A program made the position numbers and the translations under genes. Positions 35,196 to 43,305 of a stretch of DNA of 64,000 nucleotides are shown here, in pieces. How positions within the stretch are numbered: position 1 is the stretch's first letter; every line of letters starts with the position of its first letter. The notes under the pieces are model-generated. The model saw nothing but the letters and a program-made list of their open reading frames with translations. It searched no databases and had not been told where the DNA came from. Location of the stretch: assembly GCF_014205215.1 (NCBI RefSeq), contig NZ_JACHNC010000001.1:8490501-8554500 (forward strand), read 5' to 3'. Source of the DNA: Actinoplanes lobatus. GTDB taxonomy: Bacteria > Actinomycetota > Actinomycetes > Mycobacteriales > Micromonosporaceae.

Positions 35196-35948
35196 TCAGA
35201 TCTCGTCGTCGCCGAGTTCGCGCAGCGTGCCGTCCGGCGTCATGCGGTAGCGGCGGGGCGGTCTCATCATCCGTACGAGCCGCTCCATCCGGGCTGCGCG
35301 TTCCGCCTGCTCGCGCCCGGTCGGGTCGGCGACCCGGAACGCGTGCAGGTGGACATCGAGCGGATCGATGTCGTCCGGTTCGATCCGCCCCTCGAGGACG
35401 AACCCGAAGAATGCGCGCAGGGCCAGCTCGCCCAGCTCCAGCGGGTGGAACGGAAGCGGGTACGGATCCTCGGAGAACATCGGTTTGACGGGATGCTCGC
35501 CCGCCCAGTACGGCAGCTCGAATTCGTACGGTTCGCCGATGTTCTCCGCGATGCCGCCGTCCGGGGAGAGGCAGAGCGAACGGACGAGCTCGCCGTCCTC
35601 CCACACCGCGAAGCTCAGCGAGTCGGAGACCGAATGCATCCCGTGCATGATGATCCGCCGGCCCGCACCGGCCTGGAGCAGCCGGTCCGGCAGTTCCGAG
35701 GGGAGATGACGGACCAGCCGTTGGTCGCAGAACAGTTCGGCACCGGCCAGGACGGTCGCGTAGGAGGTGTCCTCCGGCGGATAGCAGTAGTCACCGAGCG
35801 GCCCGTCCCCGAGCAGCGTCACCTCGTAGCCGGGATGCATCTCGCGCAGGAGGTCCAGGGCCTCTGCCGGATCCGACCGGACCGCTTCCCTCAAGGTCGG
35901 CCGCAGATCACCTTCACTGAACGCCAACAGCGCGGTCTTCGCACCCAT
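35196..35948 (-). CDS. DUF6928-family protein
   Basis: Protein of 250 residues, start ATG 35948 (MGAKTALLAFSEG) with GGGGGG upstream. The MGAKT start and the ending DGTLRELGDDE fit the actinobacterial DUF6928 family. No catalytic motif recognised; cytoplasmic by composition. A shortened, broken copy lies at 38793-38880. Confidence 0.75.
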   Translation of the reverse strand: MGAKTALLAFSEGDLRPTLREAVRSDPAEALDLLREMHPGYEVTLLGDGPLGDYCYPPEDTSYATVLAGAELFCDQRLVRHLPSELPDRLLQAGAGRRIIMHGMHSVSDSLSFAVWEDGELVRSLCLSPDGGIAENIGEPYEFELPYWAGEHPVKPMFSEDPYPLPFHPLELGELALRAFFGFVLEGRIEPDDIDPLDVHLHAFRVADPTGREQAERAARMERLVRMMRPPRRYRMTPDGTLRELGDDEI

Positions 35949-35979
35949 CGATCCCCCCGACGTCAATGATCATTGGAGC

Positions 35980-36468
35980 CTACGGCCCCCGCTGCTGGCA
36001 TCTGGCGAAGGCCAGGTGGCCGGAGCGCAGGTAGAGGGTCCAGCCCGTGTCGTCCTCGTAGGTGTCGAGTGCCATCTGTTCGCTGCTGACCACGTCGCTG
36101 TCGAGCTGTTCGACGTCGATGTCCACCGTGACGAGCTGGTCGTCCACGTCCAGGTCCCATCTCCCGGCCGCGGCGGCGGGTGGCGGATCGTCCCAGCGCC
36201 GCGGTCCGTCCGGGCCGGGCGTCGTGACGCGATGATCGATCTGGCCCGCGAACACCGGCGACAGGGGATCGAGGGTGAAACGGCCGTCGGCCAGTACGAG
36301 CCGGTCTCCGTGCGGCGAGCACCAGGCGCCGAGGAACTCGCTCGCCGGCGGTGGGGGCGGTGCCGCTACCGGCCGCGTGACGAAGCCGATGGCGGCGAGA
36401 CCTGCCGCGGCAACACACAGGCCGAGGGCGAGAGCCACCCCGAGGGCCATTGCCAGACCACGCCGCAC
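35980..36468 (-). CDS. Membrane-anchored or secreted hypothetical protein
   Basis: Protein of 162 residues with an N-terminal hydrophobic segment (about 5-32) and a proline linker (APPPPPASE), then a soluble domain starting FLGAWCSPHGDRLVLADGRF. The domain, two Cys far apart, resembles small secreted lipocalin-like domains but is not assigned. It lies just upstream of the DUF6928 gene on the same strand, 31 bp apart. Confidence 0.65.
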   Translation of the reverse strand: MRRGLAMALGVALALGLCVAAAGLAAIGFVTRPVAAPPPPPASEFLGAWCSPHGDRLVLADGRFTLDPLSPVFAGQIDHRVTTPGPDGPRRWDDPPPAAAAGRWDLDVDDQLVTVDIDVEQLDSDVVSSEQMALDTYEDDTGWTLYLRSGHLAFARCQQRGP

Positions 36469-36559
36469 TGTCGCTCCTCCGATCGTCGAAGCGAGCCTGC
36501 GGGAAGTTCGATCATGGTGGAAGGGCCTTCACCGATCCTGCCCGGAACCTTCACAGGCG

Positions 36560-36991
36560 TCAGGACGACCGGCCGAGTGCCTTGCGGAGGAGTTCGGCCA
36601 GTTGGGCCTGTTCTTCGAGGGTGAGGTTGGACGTGGCCGCCCGGGCGAACTCGAAGGTCTTCTCGAAGGCGGCGTTGAGTTCGTCGCCCGCGGGGGTCCG
36701 GGTGAGGCGGCGGGACCGGCGGTCGTGCGGGTCGGCGTGCCGTTCGACGAGTTCCCGGGCTTCCAGTCGGCTGACGATCTGGGTGATGTTGGAGGCGTCG
36801 CAGCCCAACTCGTCGGCCAGCTCCCGCATCCCCCGGGGCCGGGCGATCCGGCCCAGCACGCAGGCCTGGGCGACGGTCATCCCGTGCCGGTCGGCGGCGA
36901 CCTCGTAGGCGCGGTCGTAAGCGTCGACGAATTCGAACATCGCGCGCTCGGCCTCGGTCGACGGGGAAACGGGACCGGAAGGAACGGCCAT
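36560..36991 (-). CDS. MarR-family regulator
   Basis: Winged-helix regulator of 143 residues. ATG 36991 chosen over an in-frame TTG 6 nt earlier. HTH MRELADELGCDASNITQIVSRLEARELVER and wing HADPHDRRSRRLTRT are typical. Divergent from an ene-reductase/quinone-reductase pair, with two perfect operator-like repeats between, so it probably represses that pair in response to an electrophile or phenolic. Confidence 0.92.
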   Translation of the reverse strand: MAVPSGPVSPSTEAERAMFEFVDAYDRAYEVAADRHGMTVAQACVLGRIARPRGMRELADELGCDASNITQIVSRLEARELVERHADPHDRRSRRLTRTPAGDELNAAFEKTFEFARAATSNLTLEEQAQLAELLRKALGRSS

Positions 36992-37006
36992 GCCCAAACC
37001 CTAACA

Positions 37007-37055
37007 CTTGATTGACTCAAGCAATTGTGCCAGGGTGATGCTTGAGTCAATCAAG
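37007..37055. promoter_or_regulatory. Paired MarR-type operators
   Basis: CTTGATTGACTCAAG (37007-37021) and its exact complement CTTGAGTCAATCAAG (37041-37055) lie between the divergent marR and ene-reductase genes. Each is itself a palindrome with CTTGA/TCAAG arms, so two dimers could bind, one per promoter. Confidence 0.8.
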
Positions 37056-37074
37056 CATTCTTGGAGGTCTCCTC

Positions 37075-38163
37075 ATGCCCAAAATCTTCGAGCCGGTGAC
37101 GCTCGGCAAGCTGCAACTGCCGAGCCGCCTGCTGATGGCCCCGATGACACGGAGCCGCGCGTCCGCCGACGGCGTGGTCACGGCGCTCACCGCGGAGTAC
37201 TACCGGCAGCGCGCCGGCGCGGGTCTGATCATCAGCGAGAGCATCCAGCCCAGCGCGATCGGGCAGGGCTACCTCATGACCCCGGGGCTGCACACCGCCG
37301 GCCAGGTCGAGGGCTGGCGTGCCGTCACCGGCGCGGTCCACGAGCAGGGTGGGCGCATCGTCGCCCAGCTCACCCACACCGGACGGATCGGCCACCCGGT
37401 CCTCTACCCGGACGGGACACTGCCGGTGGCACCGTCCGCGGTCGCCTCCGGCGAACAGCTGTTCAGCCTCGACGGGATGCTCGACCACCCGGTGCCGCGC
37501 GCGCTGACCACCGAGGACATCCACGCCACGGTCGGCGACTTCGCCGCCGCGGCCGGCAACGCCATCGACGCCGGGTTCGACGGTGTGGAGATCCACGGCG
37601 CCAACGGCTATCTGGTCCACCAGTTCCTCGCCGACAACACCAATCTGCGCACCGACGCGTACGGCGGGACGGTGGAGAACCGCATCCGCTTCGCCGTCGA
37701 GGTCGTGACCGCGGTCGCCGACCGTATCGGCGCCGAGCGCACCGGCATCCGGCTGTCCCCGGGGAACCCGTTCAACAACGTACGCGAGGCCGATCCGGCG
37801 CCGGTCTACCTGGCATTGCTGGGAGCGCTGACCGGGCAGGGGCTGGCCTACGTGCACCTGATCGAGGGCGGCGACCGGGAGCTGACCCGGCGACTGCGCG
37901 CCGCGTGGCCCGGCGCCCTGGTCCTCAACCCGCACCCGTCGGCGGAGGCGTATCCGGCCTCGCCCGAGTCGGCGGTGGAGGCGGTCGAGGCCGGGGTGGC
38001 GGATGCCGTCGCGCTGGCGACCCTGTGGCTGGCCAACCCGGATCTGGACGTCCGCATCCGGTCGGGTGGGCCGTACAACACCGCCGACCCGGCGACGTTC
38101 TACGGCGGCGACCACACCGGGTACACCGACTACCCGGCGCTCGGCCAGGGCGGTTCCGAGTGA
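37075..38163 (+). CDS. Old-yellow-enzyme family ene-reductase
   Basis: FMN-dependent NAD(P)H alkene reductase of 362 residues. ATG 37075 with GGAGG upstream. Features: MAPMTRSRA, the substrate-binding HGANGYL, TDAYGGTVENR and C-terminal FMN-phosphate region (ALATLWLANPD). Reduces activated C=C bonds of electrophiles. Overlaps the next gene (GTGA); controlled probably by the divergent MarR. Confidence 0.93.
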   Translation: MPKIFEPVTLGKLQLPSRLLMAPMTRSRASADGVVTALTAEYYRQRAGAGLIISESIQPSAIGQGYLMTPGLHTAGQVEGWRAVTGAVHEQGGRIVAQLTHTGRIGHPVLYPDGTLPVAPSAVASGEQLFSLDGMLDHPVPRALTTEDIHATVGDFAAAAGNAIDAGFDGVEIHGANGYLVHQFLADNTNLRTDAYGGTVENRIRFAVEVVTAVADRIGAERTGIRLSPGNPFNNVREADPAPVYLALLGALTGQGLAYVHLIEGGDRELTRRLRAAWPGALVLNPHPSAEAYPASPESAVEAVEAGVADAVALATLWLANPDLDVRIRSGGPYNTADPATFYGGDHTGYTDYPALGQGGSE

Positions 38164-38729
38164 GCCGGGCACATGCGCTCGTCGTCGTCGCCCACCCGCG
38201 CCCGGACTCGCTGACCGCGGCCGCCGCGGCCCGTGCCCATGACAGGCTGGCCGCCGGCGGCTGGACCGTCGACCTCCTGGACCTCTACCGGGAGGGCTTC
38301 GACCCGGCCCTGCGCCCGGACGACGAGCCCGACTGGGGCGACGCCGCCAAGGAGTACTCGGCCGAGGTACGAGCGCACATGGCCCGCATCACCGCCGCCG
38401 ACCTCATCGTGGTGGTCTTCCCGGTCTGGTGGTGGGGACTCCCCGCGATCGCCAAGGGATGGGTCGACCGCGTGTGGAACCGGGGATTCGCCTACGAACC
38501 GTCCACCCTGCACGGCAAGCGGATGCGCTGGGTCGGGCTGGCGGCCGGCTCGGCGGCCCACTACGCCACCCACGGCTTCGACAAGGCCATCGACCTGCAA
38601 CTGCGGGTGGGGATCTCGGAGTACTGCGGGATCACCGACGCGACCGTCCACCTGGTGCACGACACCCTCACCGAGCCCGACGTGACCGCAATCGACGAGA
38701 TCGTGTCGTCCACGACGGTCGCGGCCTAG
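38160..38729 (+). CDS. Flavodoxin-fold NAD(P)H quinone reductase
   Basis: Protein of 189 residues of the NAD(P)H dehydrogenase (quinone)/MdaB-KefF family: HPRPDSLTAAAA for phosphate binding, FPVWWWGLPAIAKGWVDRVW for flavin binding. GTG 38160 overlaps the ene-reductase stop. Together the pair looks like a detoxification operon for quinones or electrophiles. Confidence 0.9.
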   Translation: MSRAHALVVVAHPRPDSLTAAAAARAHDRLAAGGWTVDLLDLYREGFDPALRPDDEPDWGDAAKEYSAEVRAHMARITAADLIVVVFPVWWWGLPAIAKGWVDRVWNRGFAYEPSTLHGKRMRWVGLAAGSAAHYATHGFDKAIDLQLRVGISEYCGITDATVHLVHDTLTEPDVTAIDEIVSSTTVAA

Positions 38730-38792
38730 GGTCGGCTCCCCGCCTGGGCGGAGATCGGTGCGCCGGCCGACCTCCGCCCGGGCGGACCGTTC

Positions 38793-38880
38793 GCGCTCGT
38801 CGTTCCCGAGTTCGCGCAGCGTGCCGTACGGCACCGAACGCATCCCGCGCATGATGATCCGCCGGTCCGTGGTAGCCGGG
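38793..38880 (-). pseudogene. Remnant of a DUF6928 gene with internal deletion
   Basis: The minus strand has RRIIMRGMRSV fused directly to YGTLRELGNDE, matching two separated parts of the 35196-35948 product. Over 100 residues between them are missing. Nothing else is recognised in 38730-38978. Confidence 0.65.
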
Positions 38881-38978
38881 CAGGGCTCTACAACCCCGAC
38901 CCGGCCGCACGTCAGGGAGCGTTGCAGGGCGGACCAAGATCATGTAACTGGGCGACCCGGGCGCCATAGGATCGGCGG

Positions 38979-39462
38979 ATGGACCTTGCCGAGTTCGAAG
39001 CATTGGCCGGACCGCTGCTCCGGAACGCGGCCTCGGAGCGCGCTCGGTACGGGTTCGCCCTCATCGAGGGCCGTACCGCCACAGCGGAGGAGATCGCGAG
39101 TGTCGAGCGCGAGATGGCGGTGACTCTGCCGGACAAGTACAAGACGTTCATTGATGCGGTTCGGTGGAGGTCTGTTCGGCTTCGTCGAGCTGTTCCCGAT
39201 CATGGCGGCGCCCGAGGAAGCCCGCGACCTGCGTACCGTCAACGACCGCGAGTTTCCCGACCGCACCTTCGTCGTCGTCGCTCCGGTCGGCACCGGCGAC
39301 CACTGGGGCTTCCCCGTGCGTGACGGACGCTGCCAGGAACAGGTCTGGTGCACCTACCACGACGCCGTCGACGACGAACCCGTCGCAGCAGATTTCCTGG
39401 AGTTCGTCGCCGAGCACGGGCTGAAGAGTTCCAGCGATCGGGCACTGGAACGCCGGCACTGA
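38979..39462 (+). pseudogene. SMI1/KNR4 (SUKH)-type gene with a +1 frameshift
   Basis: The first frame (ATG 38979) gives MDLAEFEALAG to LPDKYKTF, then shifts; the second frame continues MRFGGGLFGFVELFPI to the stop at 39462. The join (KTF then MRFGGG) is the classic SUKH pattern, so one extra base near 39150 breaks the gene. SUKH proteins often act as immunity proteins; no toxin is adjacent. A sequencing error would give the same picture. Confidence 0.7.
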
Positions 39463-39667
39463 GCCCGCCGAAGAACCGCGCCGACATGTCGCCGGCGAGC
39501 GCGACCGGCGGCTGTGAGAGTTTGATGGCGCCACCTTTCTCCGTTGGAATTCCGGCCGGTTCGCCGTATCAGAATCGCAGAACGACATCCGTTCCCAGGA
39601 ACGGAAAACCGGAAAACCCAAGATCAAATGCTTACACTTCGCGGGCCGGGTGGGGGAGAATTTATGC

Positions 39668-40993
39668 ATGAGGCAGGCATCGTTGTTCAGCAAAGCGGAA
39701 ATTGCGGCGATGCGCGACCCCACCAAAGCGCGGAACCATTCTCCCGCGCGCGACGGATTCCGCCGGAGACACCAGCGTTGTCGCGAGTGGGGCCTTGAAC
39801 GGCGTCATGCCGAGAAGCTTCGCCGACTCCACCAGAACACCCCCGCACCCGGGCTCGGCAACGATCCGGCCCCCTCCCCGGCAACCGCTGCCCACCCCAC
39901 GGCTCCCGTCGCAGCGCCCGGTCTCCGGTCCGCGGCACCCGGTCCCCGGCCCGCAGCACCCGGTTCCCGACCCGCAGCACCCAGTCCCCGACCCGCAGCA
40001 CCGGTCACGTCTCCGGTCACGTCGGTCACCCCCGACGTTCCGCGTCGTGCGGCGCCCTCCGCGCGATCAGGTGCCCGCACACGACCGGGAGCCCACGCGC
40101 CATCCGGCACCTGGCCGGTCGCTCCGACACCGCAGCAGGCCACACCGCTCACCACAGCGGATCAGCGGACACGGCCCACACCACAGGCAAGACCGGACAC
40201 CGCGACACCCGCAGCGCCGCCGGAGACGCCGCCGGAGACGCCGCCGGAGACGCCGCCGGAGACGCCGCCGGCAGCCGCCCTACCGATCACGACGAGTCCC
40301 CGACTATCAAAGCCGCAAATCGGAGTCATTGGCGTAACCAGGACCGCTGGCGTGACCAGGACCGCCGGCGTGACCAGGACCGCCGGCATGACCAGGGTCG
40401 TTTGCGTAACCAAGGACGCTGGCGTGACCGGGACTGCCCGAGATTCGTCAGCCCGGTCGTCGGGTTGCGTCCCGGCCGCCGATTCTGAATCGATCGGCTT
40501 CGGTGGGCATTCCATGGACGAGCGTGGTCATTGCCGGGCGAAAGTCGCGGTAGCGCGCGACGCTGTCCAGTGCCGCCCGGTCCATGATGATCACCGGGAC
40601 TGGGTTGAGCTGGGTGCGGCACGCCGAGTGCCACAAGATGGGAGCGTTGCCTGCCGGGCCGAACTGATCATCGGGTGGGTGTCTGGTCGCCGCTTCGTTC
40701 TTCTTCGAATGGCTCCGAGCTGCCGTAGAAGTGGAAGTCGTAGTAGCCGAGCGGGGTGGCGGTCAGCACCGCGGGGCACGCATGGCTGGAGGAGTTCAGG
40801 GCGGCCGCTGACGTTGTGCATCTGGCCAGGGCCCGGATCCTGGCTGGGGCGGAGGAAGCCGATCCGACCGACCACGGTCGGCGTCGTTGCGATCGGCCTG
40901 GTCTGTCCGGCATTCGGGACGCGCTGCCACACAGGAGACCGTCCAGGTAGCTCCGAATCGTTGCCGGCGGCGTGGCCGCGTCATCGACCGTGA
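39668..40993 (+). CDS. Protein with conserved basic N-terminus and long Pro/Ala low-complexity tail
   Basis: ATG 39668 follows GGGGGAG. The first 50 residues (MRQASLFSKAEIAAMRDPTK, then RRRHQRCREWGLERRHAEKL) look like a genuine small basic protein of Actinoplanes-type genomes. The rest is repeats: AAPGPRPAAPGSRP, PETPPETPP and VTRTAGVTRTAG. After about 40440 the frame shows no protein character, so the true end is unclear and may follow a lost stop. No function known. Confidence 0.4.
   Translation: MRQASLFSKAEIAAMRDPTKARNHSPARDGFRRRHQRCREWGLERRHAEKLRRLHQNTPAPGLGNDPAPSPATAAHPTAPVAAPGLRSAAPGPRPAAPGSRPAAPSPRPAAPVTSPVTSVTPDVPRRAAPSARSGARTRPGAHAPSGTWPVAPTPQQATPLTTADQRTRPTPQARPDTATPAAPPETPPETPPETPPETPPAAALPITTSPRLSKPQIGVIGVTRTAGVTRTAGVTRTAGMTRVVCVTKDAGVTGTARDSSARSSGCVPAADSESIGFGGHSMDERGHCRAKVAVARDAVQCRPVHDDHRDWVELGAARRVPQDGSVACRAELIIGWVSGRRFVLLRMAPSCRRSGSRSSRAGWRSAPRGTHGWRSSGRPLTLCIWPGPGSWLGRRKPIRPTTVGVVAIGLVCPAFGTRCHTGDRPGSSESLPAAWPRHRP
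40216..40272 (+). repeat. 12-bp tandem repeat
   Basis: GCCGCCGGAGAC is repeated nearly five times, coding for PET-P repeats in one frame. Likely slippage product. Confidence 0.85.
40331..40438 (+). repeat. 18-bp tandem repeat, six units
   Basis: Unit GGCGTGACCAGGACCGCC starts at 40331, 40349, 40367, 40385, 40403 and 40421; the outer copies are degenerate. Encodes GVTRTA repeats. Confidence 0.85.
40500..40960 (-). other. Possible decayed gene on the minus strand
   Basis: Protein-like pieces occur in different minus frames in order: GFLRPSQDPGPGQMHN, LTATPLGYYDFHFYGSSEP, and MDRAALDSVARYRDFRP. This suggests a frameshifted gene read from about 40960 to 40500, but no family was recognised and chance high-GC reading is possible. 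Confidence 0.25.
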
Positions 40994-41163
40994 GGCGCGA
41001 TGGGGTGGCCCGGCCACCGATCTCCACCCGGCCGGCACTCGAGTGAGCGCCCCGGCCACCGATCTCCGCTCGGCGGGCGCCGCACAGGCCGGGGTGGCGG
41101 TGAGGTCACGCCGGTGGGGCCGGACGGTCCGGGAAGGAAGTGGGCGGGGTCTCGCGTACCGGA
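40985..41163 (-). repeat. Dispersed 3'-end repeat, copy B (inverted, partial)
   Basis: On the minus strand it starts directly after the map stop (CCGGTACGCGAGAC) and contains blocks shared with copies A, C and D: CGCCGAGCGGAGATCGGTGG corresponds to their CGGGCGTAGATCGGT segment. The GCCACCGATCTCC block occurs twice. Confidence 0.65.
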
Positions 41164-41931
41164 TCAAGGTTGACGGGTGAGGACCTGCGGGCCGGATTCG
41201 GTGATGGCGACCGTGTGCTCGGAGTGGGCGGTACGGGAGCCGTCGGCCGAGCGGATCGTCCAGCCGTCCTCGTCGTACCGGATCTTGTCGGTGGTGCGGC
41301 AGAACCACGGCTCGATGGCGATCGTCAGGCCCGGGTCGAGGCGGATGCCACGGCGGGCCCGGCCGTTGTTGGCGACGTGCGGGTCCTCGTGCATGGTGCG
41401 TCCGATGCCGTGGCCGCCGAACTCGCCGTTGACGCCGTAGCCGTACGAGCGGGCGGTCTCGCCGATCACCGCGGAGATGTCACCGAGGCGCCCGCCGGGC
41501 TGCGCGGCCGTGATGGCGGCCTCCAGGGCGACCTGGGTGGCCTCGATCAGCCGGAGGTCGGCCGGGTCGGGCGTGCCGACGATCACGGAGACCGCGGAGT
41601 CGGCGACCCACCCGTCGATGCCGACAGCCATGTCGATGCTGAGCAGGTCACCGTCGCGCAGCACGTAGTCGTGGGGCAGGCCGTGCAGCACCGCGTCGTT
41701 GACCGAGAGGCAGAGCACGTTGCGGAACGGTCCGCGGCCGAACGAGGGGGCGTAGTCCCAGTAGCAGGAGTCGGCGCCGCGTTCCTTGATGCGGCGGCGG
41801 GCGTGGTGCTCGATGTCCATCAGGTTGACGCCGACGCCGGCGACCCCGGTCAGTTCGGCGAGCAGTTCGCCGACGAACCGGCCGGTCACCGCCATCCGGC
41901 CGATCTCCTCGGCGGACTTGAGCTCGATCAC
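41164..41931 (-). CDS. map: Type I methionine aminopeptidase
   Basis: Removes N-terminal Met; 255 residues. The five metal ligands are visible: Asp in LSIDMAVG, Asp in VADSAV, His in GGHGIGRTMHE, Glu in AIEPWF, Glu in HSEHTVAI. Stand-alone and divergent from a small XRE regulator rather than in a ribosomal operon, so probably an accessory copy under its own control. Confidence 0.95.
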   Translation of the reverse strand: MIELKSAEEIGRMAVTGRFVGELLAELTGVAGVGVNLMDIEHHARRRIKERGADSCYWDYAPSFGRGPFRNVLCLSVNDAVLHGLPHDYVLRDGDLLSIDMAVGIDGWVADSAVSVIVGTPDPADLRLIEATQVALEAAITAAQPGGRLGDISAVIGETARSYGYGVNGEFGGHGIGRTMHEDPHVANNGRARRGIRLDPGLTIAIEPWFCRTTDKIRYDEDGWTIRSADGSRTAHSEHTVAITESGPQVLTRQP

Positions 41932-41954
41932 GACAGCCTTCCCCTTCCCGGCGC

Positions 41955-41982
41955 GGTATTTCTATACCGGTATTTATATACC
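41955..41982. promoter_or_regulatory. Two adjacent GGTATTT-n-TATACC boxes
   Basis: GGTATTTCTATACC (41955-41968) is directly followed by GGTATTTATATACC (41969-41982). Each has GGTATA-like arms; the pair sits between map and the XRE gene, 30 bp upstream of the latter, where an autoregulator would bind. Strongly AT-rich against the background. Confidence 0.65.
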
Positions 41983-42012
41983 ACGCCGTGGCGGGAAGGA
42001 TATTCTGCTGCC

Positions 42013-42279
42013 ATGGTTCGCCAACCCCTCACCGCCGAACAGATCGCCGCCGGCCGGCGCCTCGGTGCCGCGCTGCGGGCCGCACGCGGTGGCCGTGGCC
42101 TCGTCGAGGTGGCCCTGGCGGCCGGCATCTCCCCGGAGACGCTGCGCAAGATCGAGGCGGGCCGGCTGCCGGCGCCGGCGTTCGGCACCGTGGTGTGCCT
42201 GAGCCGGGCTCTCGGCGTACCCCTGAATGATCTCGCCGAGGTCTGGCTGACCGACATGCCGGCGCGGCAGGCGTCGTGA
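42013..42279 (+). CDS. Small XRE-family HTH regulator
   Basis: Protein of 88 residues, essentially one HTH_3/XRE domain (VEVALAAGISPETLRKIEAG, then RALGVPLNDLAEVW). Divergent from map with tandem palindromic boxes between, so it likely controls map and itself. Confidence 0.88.
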   Translation: MVRQPLTAEQIAAGRRLGAALRAARGGRGLVEVALAAGISPETLRKIEAGRLPAPAFGTVVCLSRALGVPLNDLAEVWLTDMPARQAS

Positions 42280-42290
42280 GGGACCGCGCC

Positions 42291-42323
42291 CGTGCCCGCC
42301 GGGAGGACGACCCGGCGGGCACG
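42291..42323. terminator. Bidirectional terminator hairpin
   Basis: CGTGCCCGCCGGG (42291-42303) and CCCGGCGGGCACG (42311-42323) form a perfect 13-bp stem with a 7-nt loop, between the convergent XRE and SGNH-hydrolase genes. Confidence 0.85.
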
Positions 42324-42331
42324 GACGGCCG

Positions 42332-43171
42332 TCAGGGACGGCCCGCGAGACCGGCCTCGACCAGGGCGGGGAAGTAGCCCTTGGCCTGGCCCGCGGCGGT
42401 GGGGTGCAGGACCGTGTTGTCGCGGATGCCCTCGGCGCCGATCAGCCAGGGGCGCGCCGTGCACAGCTCGTGCCCGGTGAACGGCCGCGCCACGTCGACG
42501 TAGCGGACCCGGGACTGCCTCGCGGCCTCGGCGATGGCCGCGTTGAGCTGGTGGATCACCTGGTTCGAGCGGACCCGCAGGGCCGGCTGGACCGGTACGC
42601 CGGCGCAGCGCCGGGTCCGGGCGAACGGCAGCGGGTAGCCGGTCACCACGATCCGGGCGTTCGGCGCGGCGGTGGTGACCGCACGCATCATCCGGGCGAG
42701 ATCGCGCGGCAGGGCCGAGGACAGCCTGCGGTTGATCGCGGCGTAGCCGGTACGGCAGGCGGCCACCCGGGCCGGGCTCTGGCAGGCCAGCAGGACCTGC
42801 TTGACGCCCAGGTCGTTGGCGCCGGCCGTGATGGTGACCAGATCCGTCTCCCGGCTCAGCGTGGCCACCTGCCGGGTGGCGACATCGATGGTGGTCGCGC
42901 CGGTACAGGCCGGGAAGCGCAGCGTGATGGAGCCGTGCGCCTGCCGGGCGAGCAGGGTCGGGTAGGCGGCGGAGCTCCGGCCGCAGGCGTCACCGGTGGA
43001 GGCGGCCCCGTGCCCGGCGGCGACGGAGTCGCCGAGCGCGACGTACTGGAGTGGGTCCGGGGCGGCGGCGCGGGCGGCGACGGCCGCGGGGGCGGCCCAG
43101 GCTGTCGAGGTCATCGCCATGGCCGCACAGGCGGCGACGACTCGACGGAAGATCGCGGTGGGGTAAGGCAT
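42332..43171 (-). CDS. Secreted SGNH-hydrolase (GDSL-type lipase/esterase)
   Basis: Extracellular esterase of 279 residues. Signal peptide about 1-27 (ending AWAAPA). Catalytic Ser in VALGDSVAAG, block III GAND, and the C-terminal His in LHPTAAGQ; the Asp precedes it as expected. Several Cys suggest disulfides, as in Streptomyces SGNH lipases. Substrate not inferable. Confidence 0.92.
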   Translation of the reverse strand: MPYPTAIFRRVVAACAAMAMTSTAWAAPAAVAARAAAPDPLQYVALGDSVAAGHGAASTGDACGRSSAAYPTLLARQAHGSITLRFPACTGATTIDVATRQVATLSRETDLVTITAGANDLGVKQVLLACQSPARVAACRTGYAAINRRLSSALPRDLARMMRAVTTAAPNARIVVTGYPLPFARTRRCAGVPVQPALRVRSNQVIHQLNAAIAEAARQSRVRYVDVARPFTGHELCTARPWLIGAEGIRDNTVLHPTAAGQAKGYFPALVEAGLAGRP

Positions 43172-43305
43172 GACGGACTCCGGCGGGGGGGATCGTAAAC
43201 GGACATCAGGAGCATAAAGGAGGATTCACCCCACACGCGTCAGGGACGGCATGATATGGCACGGTGTCCGATATCGTGAGTCGTCGATGAGTTGCGGAGG
43301 CGTGC

